A DNA stretch of 60,007 nt. It comes from Oscillospiraceae bacterium. Its GTDB lineage: Bacteria > Bacillota > Clostridia > Oscillospirales > Oscillospiraceae. Made by a program: the position numbers and the translations under genes. Where the stretch lies: NCBI GenBank assembly GCA_017398625.1, contig JAFQFP010000019.1:1-60007 (forward strand). The letters run 5' to 3'. The notes under the pieces were generated by a model. That model did no database searches, was not told the origin of the DNA, and worked only from the letters and a program-made list of their open reading frames with translations. Of this stretch, positions 8,649-17,176 are shown piece by piece (the first letter of the stretch is position 1; every line of letters begins with the position of its first letter).

Positions 8649-9407
8649 ATGGAAATGGTACTGTTGACCGCTCTTGGCGTAGGCGGCGCCACCGTGATCG
8701 GCTCGCTGCTTGGCTTCGCCTTCAAAAAAATCTCCCACCGCTTCAGCGACATCGTGCTGAGCTTCGCCGCTGGGGTGATGCTCTGCGCCGCGGTGGTTGG
8801 TCTGATCCTGCCCTCGCTGGAATACGGCGGCAAGGGCGGCTTTCCGGTTACGGTGGTGGGCATTTTCTGCGGCGCGGTGTGTCTGAACCTGCTGGACAGG
8901 ATCGTGCCCCATCTGCACCGGCTCTCCGGGGTGGATCAGGAAGCTCATCCCTCTCAGACGGAAAAGCTGAATAAGGTGCTGCTGTTCGTCATGGCGATCG
9001 CCATCCACAATTTGCCGGAGGGCATCGCTGCCGGTGTGGGCTTCGGCACCGGCAACACCGGAGAGGCGCTGACCATTGCCGCCGGCATCGCCCTGCAGAA
9101 CATCCCGGAGGGCATGGTGATCATCGCCCCTATGCTGGCGGCAGGCATGAGCCGCAGCCGAACCTTTATTGCCGCGCTGATGACCGGCATCATTGAGGTG
9201 CTTGGCACCCTTCTGGGCTATCTGGCGGTGAGCGTATCCTACGCCATTTTGCCCTTTGCCCTTGCCTTTGCCGGGGGCACCATGCTCTATGTGATCAGCG
9301 ACGAGATGATCCCGGAGACCCACGCCCACGGCTGTGAGCGGGGGGCTACCTATTCCCTGCTGGCAGGCTTCGCGCTGATGCTGGCTATGAGCCATTATCT
9401 GGGATAA
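8649..9407 (+). CDS. ZIP-family divalent metal transporter
   Basis: 252 residues, about eight membrane helices. The ZIP metal-binding motifs are clear: HNLPEGIAAGVGFG in helix 4 and ALQNIPEGMVIIAP in helix 5. A short His-containing loop (HLHRLSGVDQEAH) lies between helices 3 and 4. This matches the GufA/ZupT-like subgroup, which imports zinc and other divalent metals. The start at 8649 has AGGAGG 7 nt upstream; an in-frame ATG at 8607 falls on the promoter and is rejected. It is monocistronic and followed by a palindromic repeat. No metal-regulator site was seen. Confidence 0.92.
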   Translation: MEMVLLTALGVGGATVIGSLLGFAFKKISHRFSDIVLSFAAGVMLCAAVVGLILPSLEYGGKGGFPVTVVGIFCGAVCLNLLDRIVPHLHRLSGVDQEAHPSQTEKLNKVLLFVMAIAIHNLPEGIAAGVGFGTGNTGEALTIAAGIALQNIPEGMVIIAPMLAAGMSRSRTFIAALMTGIIEVLGTLLGYLAVSVSYAILPFALAFAGGTMLYVISDEMIPETHAHGCERGATYSLLAGFALMLAMSHYLG

Positions 9408-9413
9408 AGAAAA

Positions 9414-9558
9414 AAGCTTCTCCTGCGTGACCGCTGATCGATTTGCGAAGTTCTCCGACTTTGCCGTCATTGCGAGCCGGTGTGCACACCGGCGTGGCAA
9501 TCCCTGCCTTTTCTGTGCAGGATCCGCAAATCGATCAGCGTTTCCTTAGGGGAAGCTT
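9414..9558. repeat. Nested palindromic intergenic repeat, copy A
   Basis: Outer arms AAGCTT with TCC/GGG extensions (9414, 9553-9558) enclose a perfect 16-bp inverted repeat (9432-9447 with 9525-9540). At the centre is the 18-bp palindrome GCCGGTGTGCACACCGGC (9476-9493), flanked by GTCATTGCGA and GTGGCAATC. The core resembles the copy at 30399-30510, while the outer arms differ. It may end transcription of the ZIP gene. No gene lies in it. Confidence 0.8.
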
Positions 9559-9570
9559 GTCTTTTCAGAG

Positions 9571-9885
9571 TCAGGGGGTGACCTCTAAAAGGAGCAGGCG
9601 ACGGTCGAAGCCGCCCCTTTTTTCCCGTTTTTCCAGCCGAAGGCGCTCCAGCTCCTCCCAGCCCTCTCCCCGGGCAGCCACCAGCGCCCGGATCACCTCC
9701 TGCAGGTCTGCCAGCTCCTCCAAGGAGCGGCTTTCCAGATACTCCGCCAGCTCCTCGGACAGCTTTTCCTCCAAAGCACGGATAAACGCCTGCTGCTCCA
9801 GCGTTTCCACACGGCAGCCGCCGCCCCCGGCGGTGATGATGGCAGGGATCTTGTCCCGCACCAGCTTATGATACTGCTTTGCCAT
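9571..9885 (-). CDS. MazG-like / phosphoribosyl-ATP pyrophosphohydrolase-fold protein
   Basis: 104 residues, all-helical. YHKLVRDKIPAII at the N-terminus and the acidic helices EEKLSEELAEYLE and EELADLQEVIRAL carry the E-x-x-E and E-x-x-D metal-binding pattern of the MazG/HisE superfamily. This small subgroup is thought to hydrolyse unwanted nucleoside triphosphates. GGGAGG precedes the start by 7 nt, and a TATACT -10 box lies at 9910-9915. It is monocistronic and not near his genes, so a histidine role is unlikely. The substrate is unknown. Confidence 0.8.
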   Translation of the reverse strand: MAKQYHKLVRDKIPAIITAGGGGCRVETLEQQAFIRALEEKLSEELAEYLESRSLEELADLQEVIRALVAARGEGWEELERLRLEKREKRGGFDRRLLLLEVTP

Positions 9886-9930
9886 GCCGATTCCTCCCGT
9901 TTTTTCTTTAGTATAGCATATTTTTCCGCA

Positions 9931-9967
9931 AAAAACAGCCTTTGGGACGCTCCCAAAGGCTGTTTTT
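9931..9967 (-). terminator. Terminator of the opp operon
   Basis: A 14-bp perfect stem (9934-9947 with 9951-9964), three-base loop, with TTTTTT following on the minus strand. It touches the stop of the last gene (9968). A T-run on the other strand makes it symmetric. Confidence 0.9.
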
Positions 9968-10201
9968 TCATATCACGGAGAAGATAAATGCGGCGATCAT
10001 ATACACGATGCACAGCCCTACGATAAACACCAGCATCGGTCCAAACATCATTTTCACAGCGCCCCAGTAGGTGTTCCACTGCTCCTTGAGGCTTGCCCGG
10101 GGCTGGGTGGTGGGCTGACTCAGCCGCTGACCGCTGCCCAGCTCCGACAGGGATCTGCCGTCGTCAATATAAGTGATCTTCTCTTTTTTCCGTTTGCCCA
10201 T
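9968..10201 (-). CDS. Small single-span membrane protein downstream of oppF
   Basis: 77 residues: a charged cytoplasmic N-terminus (MGKRKKEKITY), a polar linker, and one hydrophobic helix at about 52-76 (MLVFIVGLCIVYMIAAFIF). GGGGAG lies 9 nt before the ATG, inside the end of oppF, so translation is probably coupled. I do not recognise a family. Its position as last gene of the peptide transporter operon, just before the terminator, suggests an accessory membrane role, but that is inference. Confidence 0.7.
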   Translation of the reverse strand: MGKRKKEKITYIDDGRSLSELGSGQRLSQPTTQPRASLKEQWNTYWGAVKMMFGPMLVFIVGLCIVYMIAAFIFSVI

Positions 10202-10207
10202 GGCAGC

Positions 10208-11308
10208 TTACTCCCCGTCCAGCAGGTGGCAGGCGGCGAAGTGGCCCTCCCCGTACTCCTTATATTCGGGAGTTACATGCTTGCAGATCTCCTTGGCATA
10301 GGGACAGCGGGTATGGAACCGGCAGCCCTTGGGAGGATTGGCAGGAGAGGGAATGTCGCCCTGCAGCTTGATCCGCTGGGTCTTTGCCGTGGGATCCGGG
10401 TTGGGCACGGCGGAGAACAGCGCCTTGGTATACGGGTGCAGGGGGTTGGTGAAGATGGCTTCCTTCGTGCCGAACTCCATCATGGCGCCCAAATACATAA
10501 CGCCGATCTTATCGGAAATGAACTTGACCACACTCAGATCGTGGGAAATGAATACATAGGCAAGGTTCATGTCCCGCTGCAGCTTTTTCAGCAGGTTGAT
10601 GATCTGCGCCTGAATGGAAACATCCAGCGCGGACACCGGCTCGTCACAGATCACCAGCTTGGGTTTGACGGACAGGGCGCGGGCAATGCAGATCCGCTGG
10701 CGCTGACCGCCGGAGAACTCGTGCGGATAGCGCTCATAGTAGTAGTCCCGCAGGCCGCACTTTTCCATCAGCTCCAGAACATACTCTTTCACCTGCTCCT
10801 TGGGCACGATCTTGTGCACCTCCACCGGCTCGGACAAAATGCCGCCGACGGTGCTTCTGGGGGGCAGAGAGGAATAGGGATCTTGGAAAATGATCTGCAT
10901 CTCCTTGCGGATCTGCCGCATCTGGGCGGAATTATAATGGGTGATGTCCTTGCCGTCGAAGATGATCTGACCGGCGGTGGGCTGGTGCAGCTTCAAAATG
11001 GCTCTGCCGGTGGTGGTCTTGCCGCAGCCGGACTCGCCAACGATGCCCAGCGTCTCGCCTGCCTTCAGCTTGAAGGAGACATCGTCCACCGCCACCAGCT
11101 CTTTTGTCACCTTGCCGGTAACGGTCTTTTTCAGGGGGAAGCACTTGCGAAGATGCCGCACCTCCAAGATCACATCCGGATCGAAGGGCTTCTGAAAATC
11201 CTCTTGCTGCTGCTTTTCCCGCTTTGCCTTGTATTCCGCTGCCAGCGCTGCGTCATCGTAGACAGTGGAGTCGGCTTTGGGGGTATTCAATACTTTCTCT
11301 TCAGCCAT
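10208..11308 (-). CDS. oppF: Oligopeptide ABC transporter ATP-binding protein OppF
   Basis: 366 residues. Walker A GESGCGKTTTGRAIL, Q-loop in MQIIFQDPYSSLPPR, signature FSGGQRQRICIARAL, Walker B KLVICDEPVSALDVS and switch His in FISHDLSV are all intact. The C-terminal CRFHTRCPYAKEIC region with its cysteines is the oligopeptide/dipeptide C-terminal extension. As the second ATPase subunit it pairs with OppD to drive peptide import. The start overlaps the oppD end by 8 nt. Confidence 0.95.
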   Translation of the reverse strand: MAEEKVLNTPKADSTVYDDAALAAEYKAKREKQQQEDFQKPFDPDVILEVRHLRKCFPLKKTVTGKVTKELVAVDDVSFKLKAGETLGIVGESGCGKTTTGRAILKLHQPTAGQIIFDGKDITHYNSAQMRQIRKEMQIIFQDPYSSLPPRSTVGGILSEPVEVHKIVPKEQVKEYVLELMEKCGLRDYYYERYPHEFSGGQRQRICIARALSVKPKLVICDEPVSALDVSIQAQIINLLKKLQRDMNLAYVFISHDLSVVKFISDKIGVMYLGAMMEFGTKEAIFTNPLHPYTKALFSAVPNPDPTAKTQRIKLQGDIPSPANPPKGCRFHTRCPYAKEICKHVTPEYKEYGEGHFAACHLLDGE

Positions 11309-12506
11309 TTTCTTTCTCCTCTTCGTACAGATGGCAGGCTACGAAATGGGTGGGGCTCAGCTGCACCATGCCGGGATAATCCCCGGAGCATTTCTTGGTG
11401 CACATGGCACACCGCTCCTTAAAGTAGCAGTGGTCGGGCATATCGATGGGGTTGGGCACATTGCCGGGGATGTTGTACAGCTCGGTGCTGTCATCCAGAC
11501 CCATGGTGGGCTTGGACTTCTGCAGACCGATGGTATAGGGGTGCTTGGGATCTTGGAAGATCTCATAAACAGTGCCCTTTTCGATGACCTTACCGGCATA
11601 CATGACCACCACATAGTCCGCCATTTCCGCGATGACACCCAAATCGTGAGTGATCAGCAGAATGGAGCCGTCGATCTTGTTCTTGATGTCCTGCAGCAGA
11701 TCCAAGATCTGCGCCTGAATGGTCACATCCAGCGCGGTGGTGGGCTCGTCGGCAATGATCAGCCGGGGCTCTGCCGCCAGCGCCATGGCGATCATCACTC
11801 TCTGGCGCATACCGCCGGAGAGCTCATGGGGAAATGCCTTGTAGACATTTTCGGGGATGATGCCCACCAGACGGAGCATTTCCTCGGACTTTGCCTTTGC
11901 CATTTCCTTGGTTGCGCCGGGGGTGTGGATAAAGGTGACCTCGTCCAGTTGCTCGCCGATGGTGAACACCGGGTTCAGAGAGGTCATGGGCTCCTGAAAG
12001 ATCATGGCGATCTGCTTGCCCCGGATCCGGTGGATCTCATGGATGGGCATTTTCGCGATGTCATAGATCTTTTCTACCATCTCGTAGCCGTCGCCAAAGG
12101 CGATGGGCTGACCCTTCTCGTCCCGCTTGTATTCCCAAGACTTGAAGCGGATAGCACCCTCCACGATCTGACCGGCAGGGCCTTGGATCAGCCGCATGAC
12201 GGACATGCTGGTGACGCTCTTGCCGCAGCCGGACTCGCCCACAACGCCCACAACGGCGTTCTTGGGCACATCATAGGAAACACCGTTGACCGCCTTCACC
12301 GTACCCTGCTCCGTGAAGAAGTAGGTGTGCAGATCCTCGATCTCCAGAATGTTTTCCGGGTTTTTCATTTCCGTGAGGAACTCGGCTTCCTCTGCCTTGC
12401 GGTTTTTGTAAGCCTCCAGCCGCTTGGTGATCTTCCGGTTCTCCTTGGCGATGGCACGGATCTCCTTGCCGGTCAAGTAGCCCGCGGCTTTCTTTTCCTT
12501 AGCCAT
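11301..12506 (-). CDS. oppD: Oligopeptide ABC transporter ATP-binding protein OppD
   Basis: 401 residues, longer than usual because of a charged N-terminal stretch (about 1-50, [20 protein letters not shown]). Walker [14 protein letters not shown], signature [16 protein letters not shown], Walker [16 protein letters not shown], and a C-terminal Cys-rich extension ([14 protein letters not shown]) are present. An insert of about 30 residues ([20 protein letters not shown]) lies between Walker A and the Q-loop, typical of some clostridial OppD proteins. It follows oppC by 3 nt. Confidence 0.95.
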   Translation of the reverse strand: MAKEKKAAGYLTGKEIRAIAKENRKITKRLEAYKNRKAEEAEFLTEMKNPENILEIEDLHTYFFTEQGTVKAVNGVSYDVPKNAVVGVVGESGCGKSVTSMSVMRLIQGPAGQIVEGAIRFKSWEYKRDEKGQPIAFGDGYEMVEKIYDIAKMPIHEIHRIRGKQIAMIFQEPMTSLNPVFTIGEQLDEVTFIHTPGATKEMAKAKSEEMLRLVGIIPENVYKAFPHELSGGMRQRVMIAMALAAEPRLIIADEPTTALDVTIQAQILDLLQDIKNKIDGSILLITHDLGVIAEMADYVVVMYAGKVIEKGTVYEIFQDPKHPYTIGLQKSKPTMGLDDSTELYNIPGNVPNPIDMPDHCYFKERCAMCTKKCSGDYPGMVQLSPTHFVACHLYEEEKENG

Positions 12507-12509
12507 GGC

Positions 12510-13559
12510 TTACCTCCTTCCCTTGGGGTCAAGGGCATCCCGCAGGCCGTCGCCCACGAAGTTGAAGCCCAGAACCGCAATGACGATGCACACACCCGCA
12601 GGCACCCACACATTCAGATGGTTCTGCAGGATGTTGGGGTCGGTGGTGATGATATTGATCATGGAGCCCCAAGCGGTATAGGGGGCCTTGATGCCCATGT
12701 TCAAATAGGACAGGGTCGCCTCGTAGAGGATCATGCTGCCCAGACTCAGGCTCATCTGCACGATGAGCTGGGGCATCACATTGGGCACCAGATGCTTGAA
12801 GATCTTTCTGCCCACGCTGTAGCCCATCGCCTCTGCCGCCACCATGTACTCCTGCTCACGCAGGGACAGGATCTGACCTCTCACCAGACGGGCAGTGCCC
12901 GGCCAAGAAATGAAGGTCAAAAACAGCATCAGCACATAGATCCGGGAGCCCTCCTCCATGGTGCCAAGCTCTACCCAGCCGTCCATGGCGGAGCTGAGGA
13001 TCAGCAGGATGGGGATACCGGGCAGGCACATCAGCACATCGCAGATACGCATGATCACATCGTCCACCCAGCCGCCGAAATAGCCGGCGATGCCGCCCAT
13101 AAGGACGCCGAACACCGTCAGCAGAATGACGGTCATGAAGCTGACGATCAGCGAGACCCGACCGCCGTACATCAGCCGTGCCAGAATGTCGTAGCCCTGA
13201 TCGTCGGTGCCCAGAGGGTGAACAGCAGAGGGCGGTGCCAGAGAATTGTCCACCTCCCGGGTCTCCAAGGTCTGGCGCAGGGTATAGGTAACACCGTTGA
13301 CGGTGTAGGTGGTCTGGGAGCTGGCGTATTCCACCTTGCCGCTCTTATCCAGATCCGTCTCGCCCCACTGGGTATACACCAGCGGGCCGGCAAAGCTGAA
13401 CAGGAACAGTCCAATGACCATCACCAGCCCGAGGATGCTCAGCTTGGAGCGGAAAAACCGCCGCAGCAGCATCTGGGTGGGAGACATGAGGCGCACATTT
13501 TTGTCAAGAGGGGTATCCATATCCACCGCTTCCGGTGTCTGGTTCTTGATTTCTTCCAT
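12510..13559 (-). CDS. oppC: Oligopeptide ABC transporter permease OppC
   Basis: 349 residues with six predicted helices. The permease EAA-type loop is EAMGYSVGRKIFKHLVPN. A periplasm-side insert after helix 1 (about 70-120, including YTVNGVTYTLRQTLE) and LGTDDQGYDILARLMYGGR match the OppC N-terminal region. The start is taken at 13559 because AGGAGG lies 6 nt upstream; a GTG at 13574 is in frame but contains that ribosome site. The gene overlaps no other and follows oppB closely. Confidence 0.93.
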   Translation of the reverse strand: MEEIKNQTPEAVDMDTPLDKNVRLMSPTQMLLRRFFRSKLSILGLVMVIGLFLFSFAGPLVYTQWGETDLDKSGKVEYASSQTTYTVNGVTYTLRQTLETREVDNSLAPPSAVHPLGTDDQGYDILARLMYGGRVSLIVSFMTVILLTVFGVLMGGIAGYFGGWVDDVIMRICDVLMCLPGIPILLILSSAMDGWVELGTMEEGSRIYVLMLFLTFISWPGTARLVRGQILSLREQEYMVAAEAMGYSVGRKIFKHLVPNVMPQLIVQMSLSLGSMILYEATLSYLNMGIKAPYTAWGSMINIITTDPNILQNHLNVWVPAGVCIVIAVLGFNFVGDGLRDALDPKGRR

Positions 13560-13570
13560 ACCGCGCCTCC

Positions 13571-14566
13571 TCACTCAAGTTTGACTCGGGGATCCACCAC
13601 CGCATACATCAGATCCGCCAGAAGGATGCCGATAACGCTGAGGATCGCGAGGAACATATTGTAGCCCATGATGAAGGGGATATCGCCGGCGTTCATCGCC
13701 TGCAGGGCGATGTTACCGATACCGGGCAGGTCAAAGACCTGCTCGGTAATGATCGCACCGGAGAACAGGCTGGGCAGCAAGCCTGCCATGGAGGTGACCA
13801 GCGGGATCAGGGTGTTGCGGAAGGCGTGCTTGTTGATGACCGCCTTTTCCTGCAGGCCCTTTGCCCGGGCGGTACGGATATAATCGGAGTTCAGTACCTC
13901 CAGCATATTGGTACGGGTCATTCTCATACGGGAGCCCACGCTGAGCACCACCACCGTGAGGATGGGGATGAACACATGGCGGGCATAGTCTGCCACCCAC
14001 GCAATGCCGGTATAGTCCTTGGTGGCATCCACCAGACCGCTGGAGGGGAACCAGCCAAGCTGCATGGAAAAGAAGCTCTTCAGCACATTTCCGAAGAAGA
14101 ATGCCGGCAGGGAGATGCCGATCATCACCAGAACAGTGACCAGATAGTCCCGGAAGCTGTACTGGTGGGTAGCGGCGGTGATGCCCAAGGGTATGGCGAT
14201 CATGAACTCGAATATGGCAGCGATCAGCGCCACCACAAAGGAGGTGCCCATATGCATGGAGATCTTCTCCGCCACGGGGATGCCGTACTTGAAGCTGGTG
14301 CCCAGATCGCCACGGACCAGATCTCCCAGCCAGTTCAGATAGCCTTGGAAGATCTCCACGATGCCCGCGTCCTCCTGCAAGCCGTAGGAGGCATACATGG
14401 CGTCCACCATGTCCTGACTCACCGTAGCGCCGGAGGTCTGCACGGCAGTGACCTTATTTTTTACGAAGTCGATGGGCATTAGGCGGGTGAGGCAGTAGAT
14501 GATCAGAGATACACCCAGCAGCACCAGCACCGCGTAAGCCAACCGTTTAGCAATATACTTTAACAT
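13571..14566 (-). CDS. oppB: Oligopeptide ABC transporter permease OppB
   Basis: 331 residues with six membrane helices. N-terminal LKYIAKRLAYAVLVLLGVSLIIY is typical of DppB/OppB. The cytoplasmic EAA loop is YIRTARAKGLQEKAVINKHA. It forms the channel with OppC. It starts 18 nt after oppA, with AAGGGG about 11 nt upstream. Confidence 0.95.
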   Translation of the reverse strand: MLKYIAKRLAYAVLVLLGVSLIIYCLTRLMPIDFVKNKVTAVQTSGATVSQDMVDAMYASYGLQEDAGIVEIFQGYLNWLGDLVRGDLGTSFKYGIPVAEKISMHMGTSFVVALIAAIFEFMIAIPLGITAATHQYSFRDYLVTVLVMIGISLPAFFFGNVLKSFFSMQLGWFPSSGLVDATKDYTGIAWVADYARHVFIPILTVVVLSVGSRMRMTRTNMLEVLNSDYIRTARAKGLQEKAVINKHAFRNTLIPLVTSMAGLLPSLFSGAIITEQVFDLPGIGNIALQAMNAGDIPFIMGYNMFLAILSVIGILLADLMYAVVDPRVKLE

Positions 14567-14584
14567 AAGAAGGCACGCCCCTTA

Positions 14585-17155
14585 TCAGCCGGCAAATTCG
14601 ATTTCCCAAATACGGTCCAGCGGAGAGGAATAGGGGTTGATCTCAGCAGGAACGGACTCGCTGCTGATCACATTGGAATTGTAGGCATACAGCACCTTGC
14701 GCTGATACACAGGCAGCTCCACAGCCAGATCCAGCACATAGCCCATTGCCTCCTCATACAGGGCGGCACGCTCGGCTTCGTCATAGGTGGCACGGGCATC
14801 GTCGATCAGCTCACTCATTTCGTCAAGGATCTGCAGCTCCTCGGCGCTGCCGCTGTTCTTCAGGTAGTTATAGCCCCATGCCAGAGTGGAGGTAGCGGTG
14901 GAATCCTTGTGGTAGACCTGATACATATCGGGGTCCAAAGCGGAGGACCACGCGGCAGCCCAGACCTCCAGAGAGCCGGTGCTGATCTTGGTCAGAGCCT
15001 GGGTGTCACAGACAACGGTGACCTCCCAGCCCAAGCTGTTCAGCAGAGCGGCGGCATCACGGAACACCTTATAGGTGGGGTGATCCTGCAGCGTGGAGCC
15101 GGCGATGGTAAAGGTGACCTTCAGAGAGCTGTCGCCTGCGCTGACACCTGCCTCCTGCATATACTTTTCAATGTTGGTAACGGCGATGTCCTCGTTCCAA
15201 GTGCCCATCTGAGGGTAATCCTTGCCATTGTCGGTGGCGGTGACGCCGGTGGGGTAAGCCCAAGAGACCTTGGACATATTCCAGTAGATCTGGGATGCGG
15301 TACCGGCGCGGTAGTAGTCCAGAGCCAGTGCGGTGTTCATGGCGCACATGATCGCCTTACGCAGGTTGATATCGTTGACCTTGGAAGCGTTGACACCGAT
15401 GTAGCCGTAGCCAAGCTGCTCGGCGGTGAGCATCTCATAGCCCTTAGAGCCCAAAGCGGTCAGCTTCTCATAGTTATCGGTGGTCAGAGAGGGAGAGATA
15501 TAGTGAACGGTGCCGTTTTCCAGCGCGGCAATGGCGTTGTTGGAGCTGACGATCTGGTAGCGGATCTTGTCGATCTTGGCGTTCTCGATGCCCTCACCCA
15601 CGGTGGTGAAGTTCTCGTTTGCCTTGAAATAGACCACATTGTCCCGGTAGAAGTCGTTCTCAGCAGGATTATCGCTGTTTTCGCTGTCGGTTGCCTTGTA
15701 GGAGCCGGCACCCATGGGGATCTTCACATTTCTGGGGGACTGGATGATATCGGACATGAAGCCGAAGCTGGCAAATTCCACGCCAAACTGATTGCCCGCG
15801 ATGTCCACGCCCACGGAGCTGCCCTCACCGTAGTAGTGCTGGGGCGCAACGGTAACGGCGAAGTTCCAGATCGCCTTGGGGTCGATGCCGTTGATGGTGA
15901 TCTGCAGGACATCGTACTCGGCGGTGTTGGTAACGGTGCCGTCGGCATTGTGGCCGGAGGCAACGGTGTAATCGGTGCCGTTGACATTGATCACGGAGCC
16001 GGCAGCCTCGGTATGACCCAGAGACACAATGCCGGAAATGCTGGGAACTGCCAGCGTGCCGTCATCGGCAACATTTTCATGGAGGATGACTTCCTTTGCC
16101 TTGGCGGTGTACTCGCTGGTCAGGGTGTTGGCGGTTGCCCAGTACTGCAAGATGATGTTCAGCTCACGGGCGATCTTATCCTTGTAGATGTAGTCGATGG
16201 CTGCTTCCTTGGTGGTGATGGAGGCGGGATAAGCGGGAGTCAGCTTTTCGATGGCGGTACGGTCGATCTTGCCGTCGGCACCCTTGGCGTATTCCACTTC
16301 CACATAGCCCTCGGTGAACATGAAGCAGAAGATCTCGTCCTTAAATTCCTCATGGGACTTGTAGGGCTCGTCGATATAAGACTCCTGCGCGCTGACATAG
16401 TCGGTCTCCAGCTCTTCCTTGAAGAGCTTCAGCGCATAGTCGTAGTCAGCCAGCAGATTCTGGCTGGAGACCTCGCCGGGATCGTTGGAGATGGCACTCT
16501 TATAGCCGGAGGACACGGAATAGCCCTGAATGGCTGCCTTCATGGCATCGTAGCCCACTTCCTTGGTGGCAGAAGCCTTGATCTCGGAGTTGAACAGGTT
16601 CACCAGCTCGTTGATACGGGCTTGGGCACGGGTGGCTGCCTGAGAAGCGATCAGGCTGTCGCTGTCATCGGAGCCGGAGCCCACGGTCTGGGTGCGGTAC
16701 TCCGCAAGGCCCACGATATCGGTGGAGTACAGGGTGGAGGAGCCGGTGTAGACCGGGTCTAAGTACACATAGTAGTTGAACAGCACATCCTCCATGGTCA
16801 GAGGATGACCGTCGGCAAACAGAATACCGTTTTTCAGCACGAAGGTGTAGGTGGTGGTGTCGTCGTCATTGGCTTGGATCTGGTAATCCTTGACTACAAC
16901 GGCTTCGTTGTCACCGTAGGCGACCTCTACCTTCTCGTTGACATAGCGGGAGGACAGCATGCCGATCTGGGTCATGCTCACGATGGTGCCGTCGGGAGCG
17001 GAGGTGGAGAAGAAGGGGTTGAACAGGCCGTCAAGCTGCTCCGTCATAATAACGAAGGCATCGGCGCTGCTGCCGCCGCCGCAGCCGGAGAAAGTTGCTG
17101 CCATACCGAAGCACAGGGCGATGCACAGCAGCAGGCAAATCAGTCTTTTTTTCAT
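14585..17155 (-). CDS. oppA: Oligopeptide-binding lipoprotein OppA-like (SBP_bac_5) with a large insertion
   Basis: 856 residues against about 540-600 for usual family members. The lipobox TFSGC places the lipid-modified Cys at 25. The binding-protein fold is seen at both ends: LDGLFNPFFSTSA and YTFVLKNGILFADGHPLTMEDVLFNYYVYLDP in the first lobe, then IMCAMNTALALDYYRAG and VWAAAWSSALDPDMYQVYHK in the second. Between about residues 150 and 430 is a charged, partly helical stretch that the family does not need. It captures peptides outside the cell and passes them to OppBC. AGGAG lies 7 nt before the start. Peptide length preference cannot be told. Confidence 0.9.
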   Translation of the reverse strand: MKKRLICLLLCIALCFGMAATFSGCGGGSSADAFVIMTEQLDGLFNPFFSTSAPDGTIVSMTQIGMLSSRYVNEKVEVAYGDNEAVVVKDYQIQANDDDTTTYTFVLKNGILFADGHPLTMEDVLFNYYVYLDPVYTGSSTLYSTDIVGLAEYRTQTVGSGSDDSDSLIASQAATRAQARINELVNLFNSEIKASATKEVGYDAMKAAIQGYSVSSGYKSAISNDPGEVSSQNLLADYDYALKLFKEELETDYVSAQESYIDEPYKSHEEFKDEIFCFMFTEGYVEVEYAKGADGKIDRTAIEKLTPAYPASITTKEAAIDYIYKDKIARELNIILQYWATANTLTSEYTAKAKEVILHENVADDGTLAVPSISGIVSLGHTEAAGSVINVNGTDYTVASGHNADGTVTNTAEYDVLQITINGIDPKAIWNFAVTVAPQHYYGEGSSVGVDIAGNQFGVEFASFGFMSDIIQSPRNVKIPMGAGSYKATDSENSDNPAENDFYRDNVVYFKANENFTTVGEGIENAKIDKIRYQIVSSNNAIAALENGTVHYISPSLTTDNYEKLTALGSKGYEMLTAEQLGYGYIGVNASKVNDINLRKAIMCAMNTALALDYYRAGTASQIYWNMSKVSWAYPTGVTATDNGKDYPQMGTWNEDIAVTNIEKYMQEAGVSAGDSSLKVTFTIAGSTLQDHPTYKVFRDAAALLNSLGWEVTVVCDTQALTKISTGSLEVWAAAWSSALDPDMYQVYHKDSTATSTLAWGYNYLKNSGSAEELQILDEMSELIDDARATYDEAERAALYEEAMGYVLDLAVELPVYQRKVLYAYNSNVISSESVPAEINPYSSPLDRIWEIEFAG

Positions 17156-17176
17156 GTTGATACTCCTTTTCTTGTT

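Noticed and set aside
12510-13574. GTG start for oppC at 13574
   Set aside because: Its codons contain the AGGAGG that serves the ATG at 13559.
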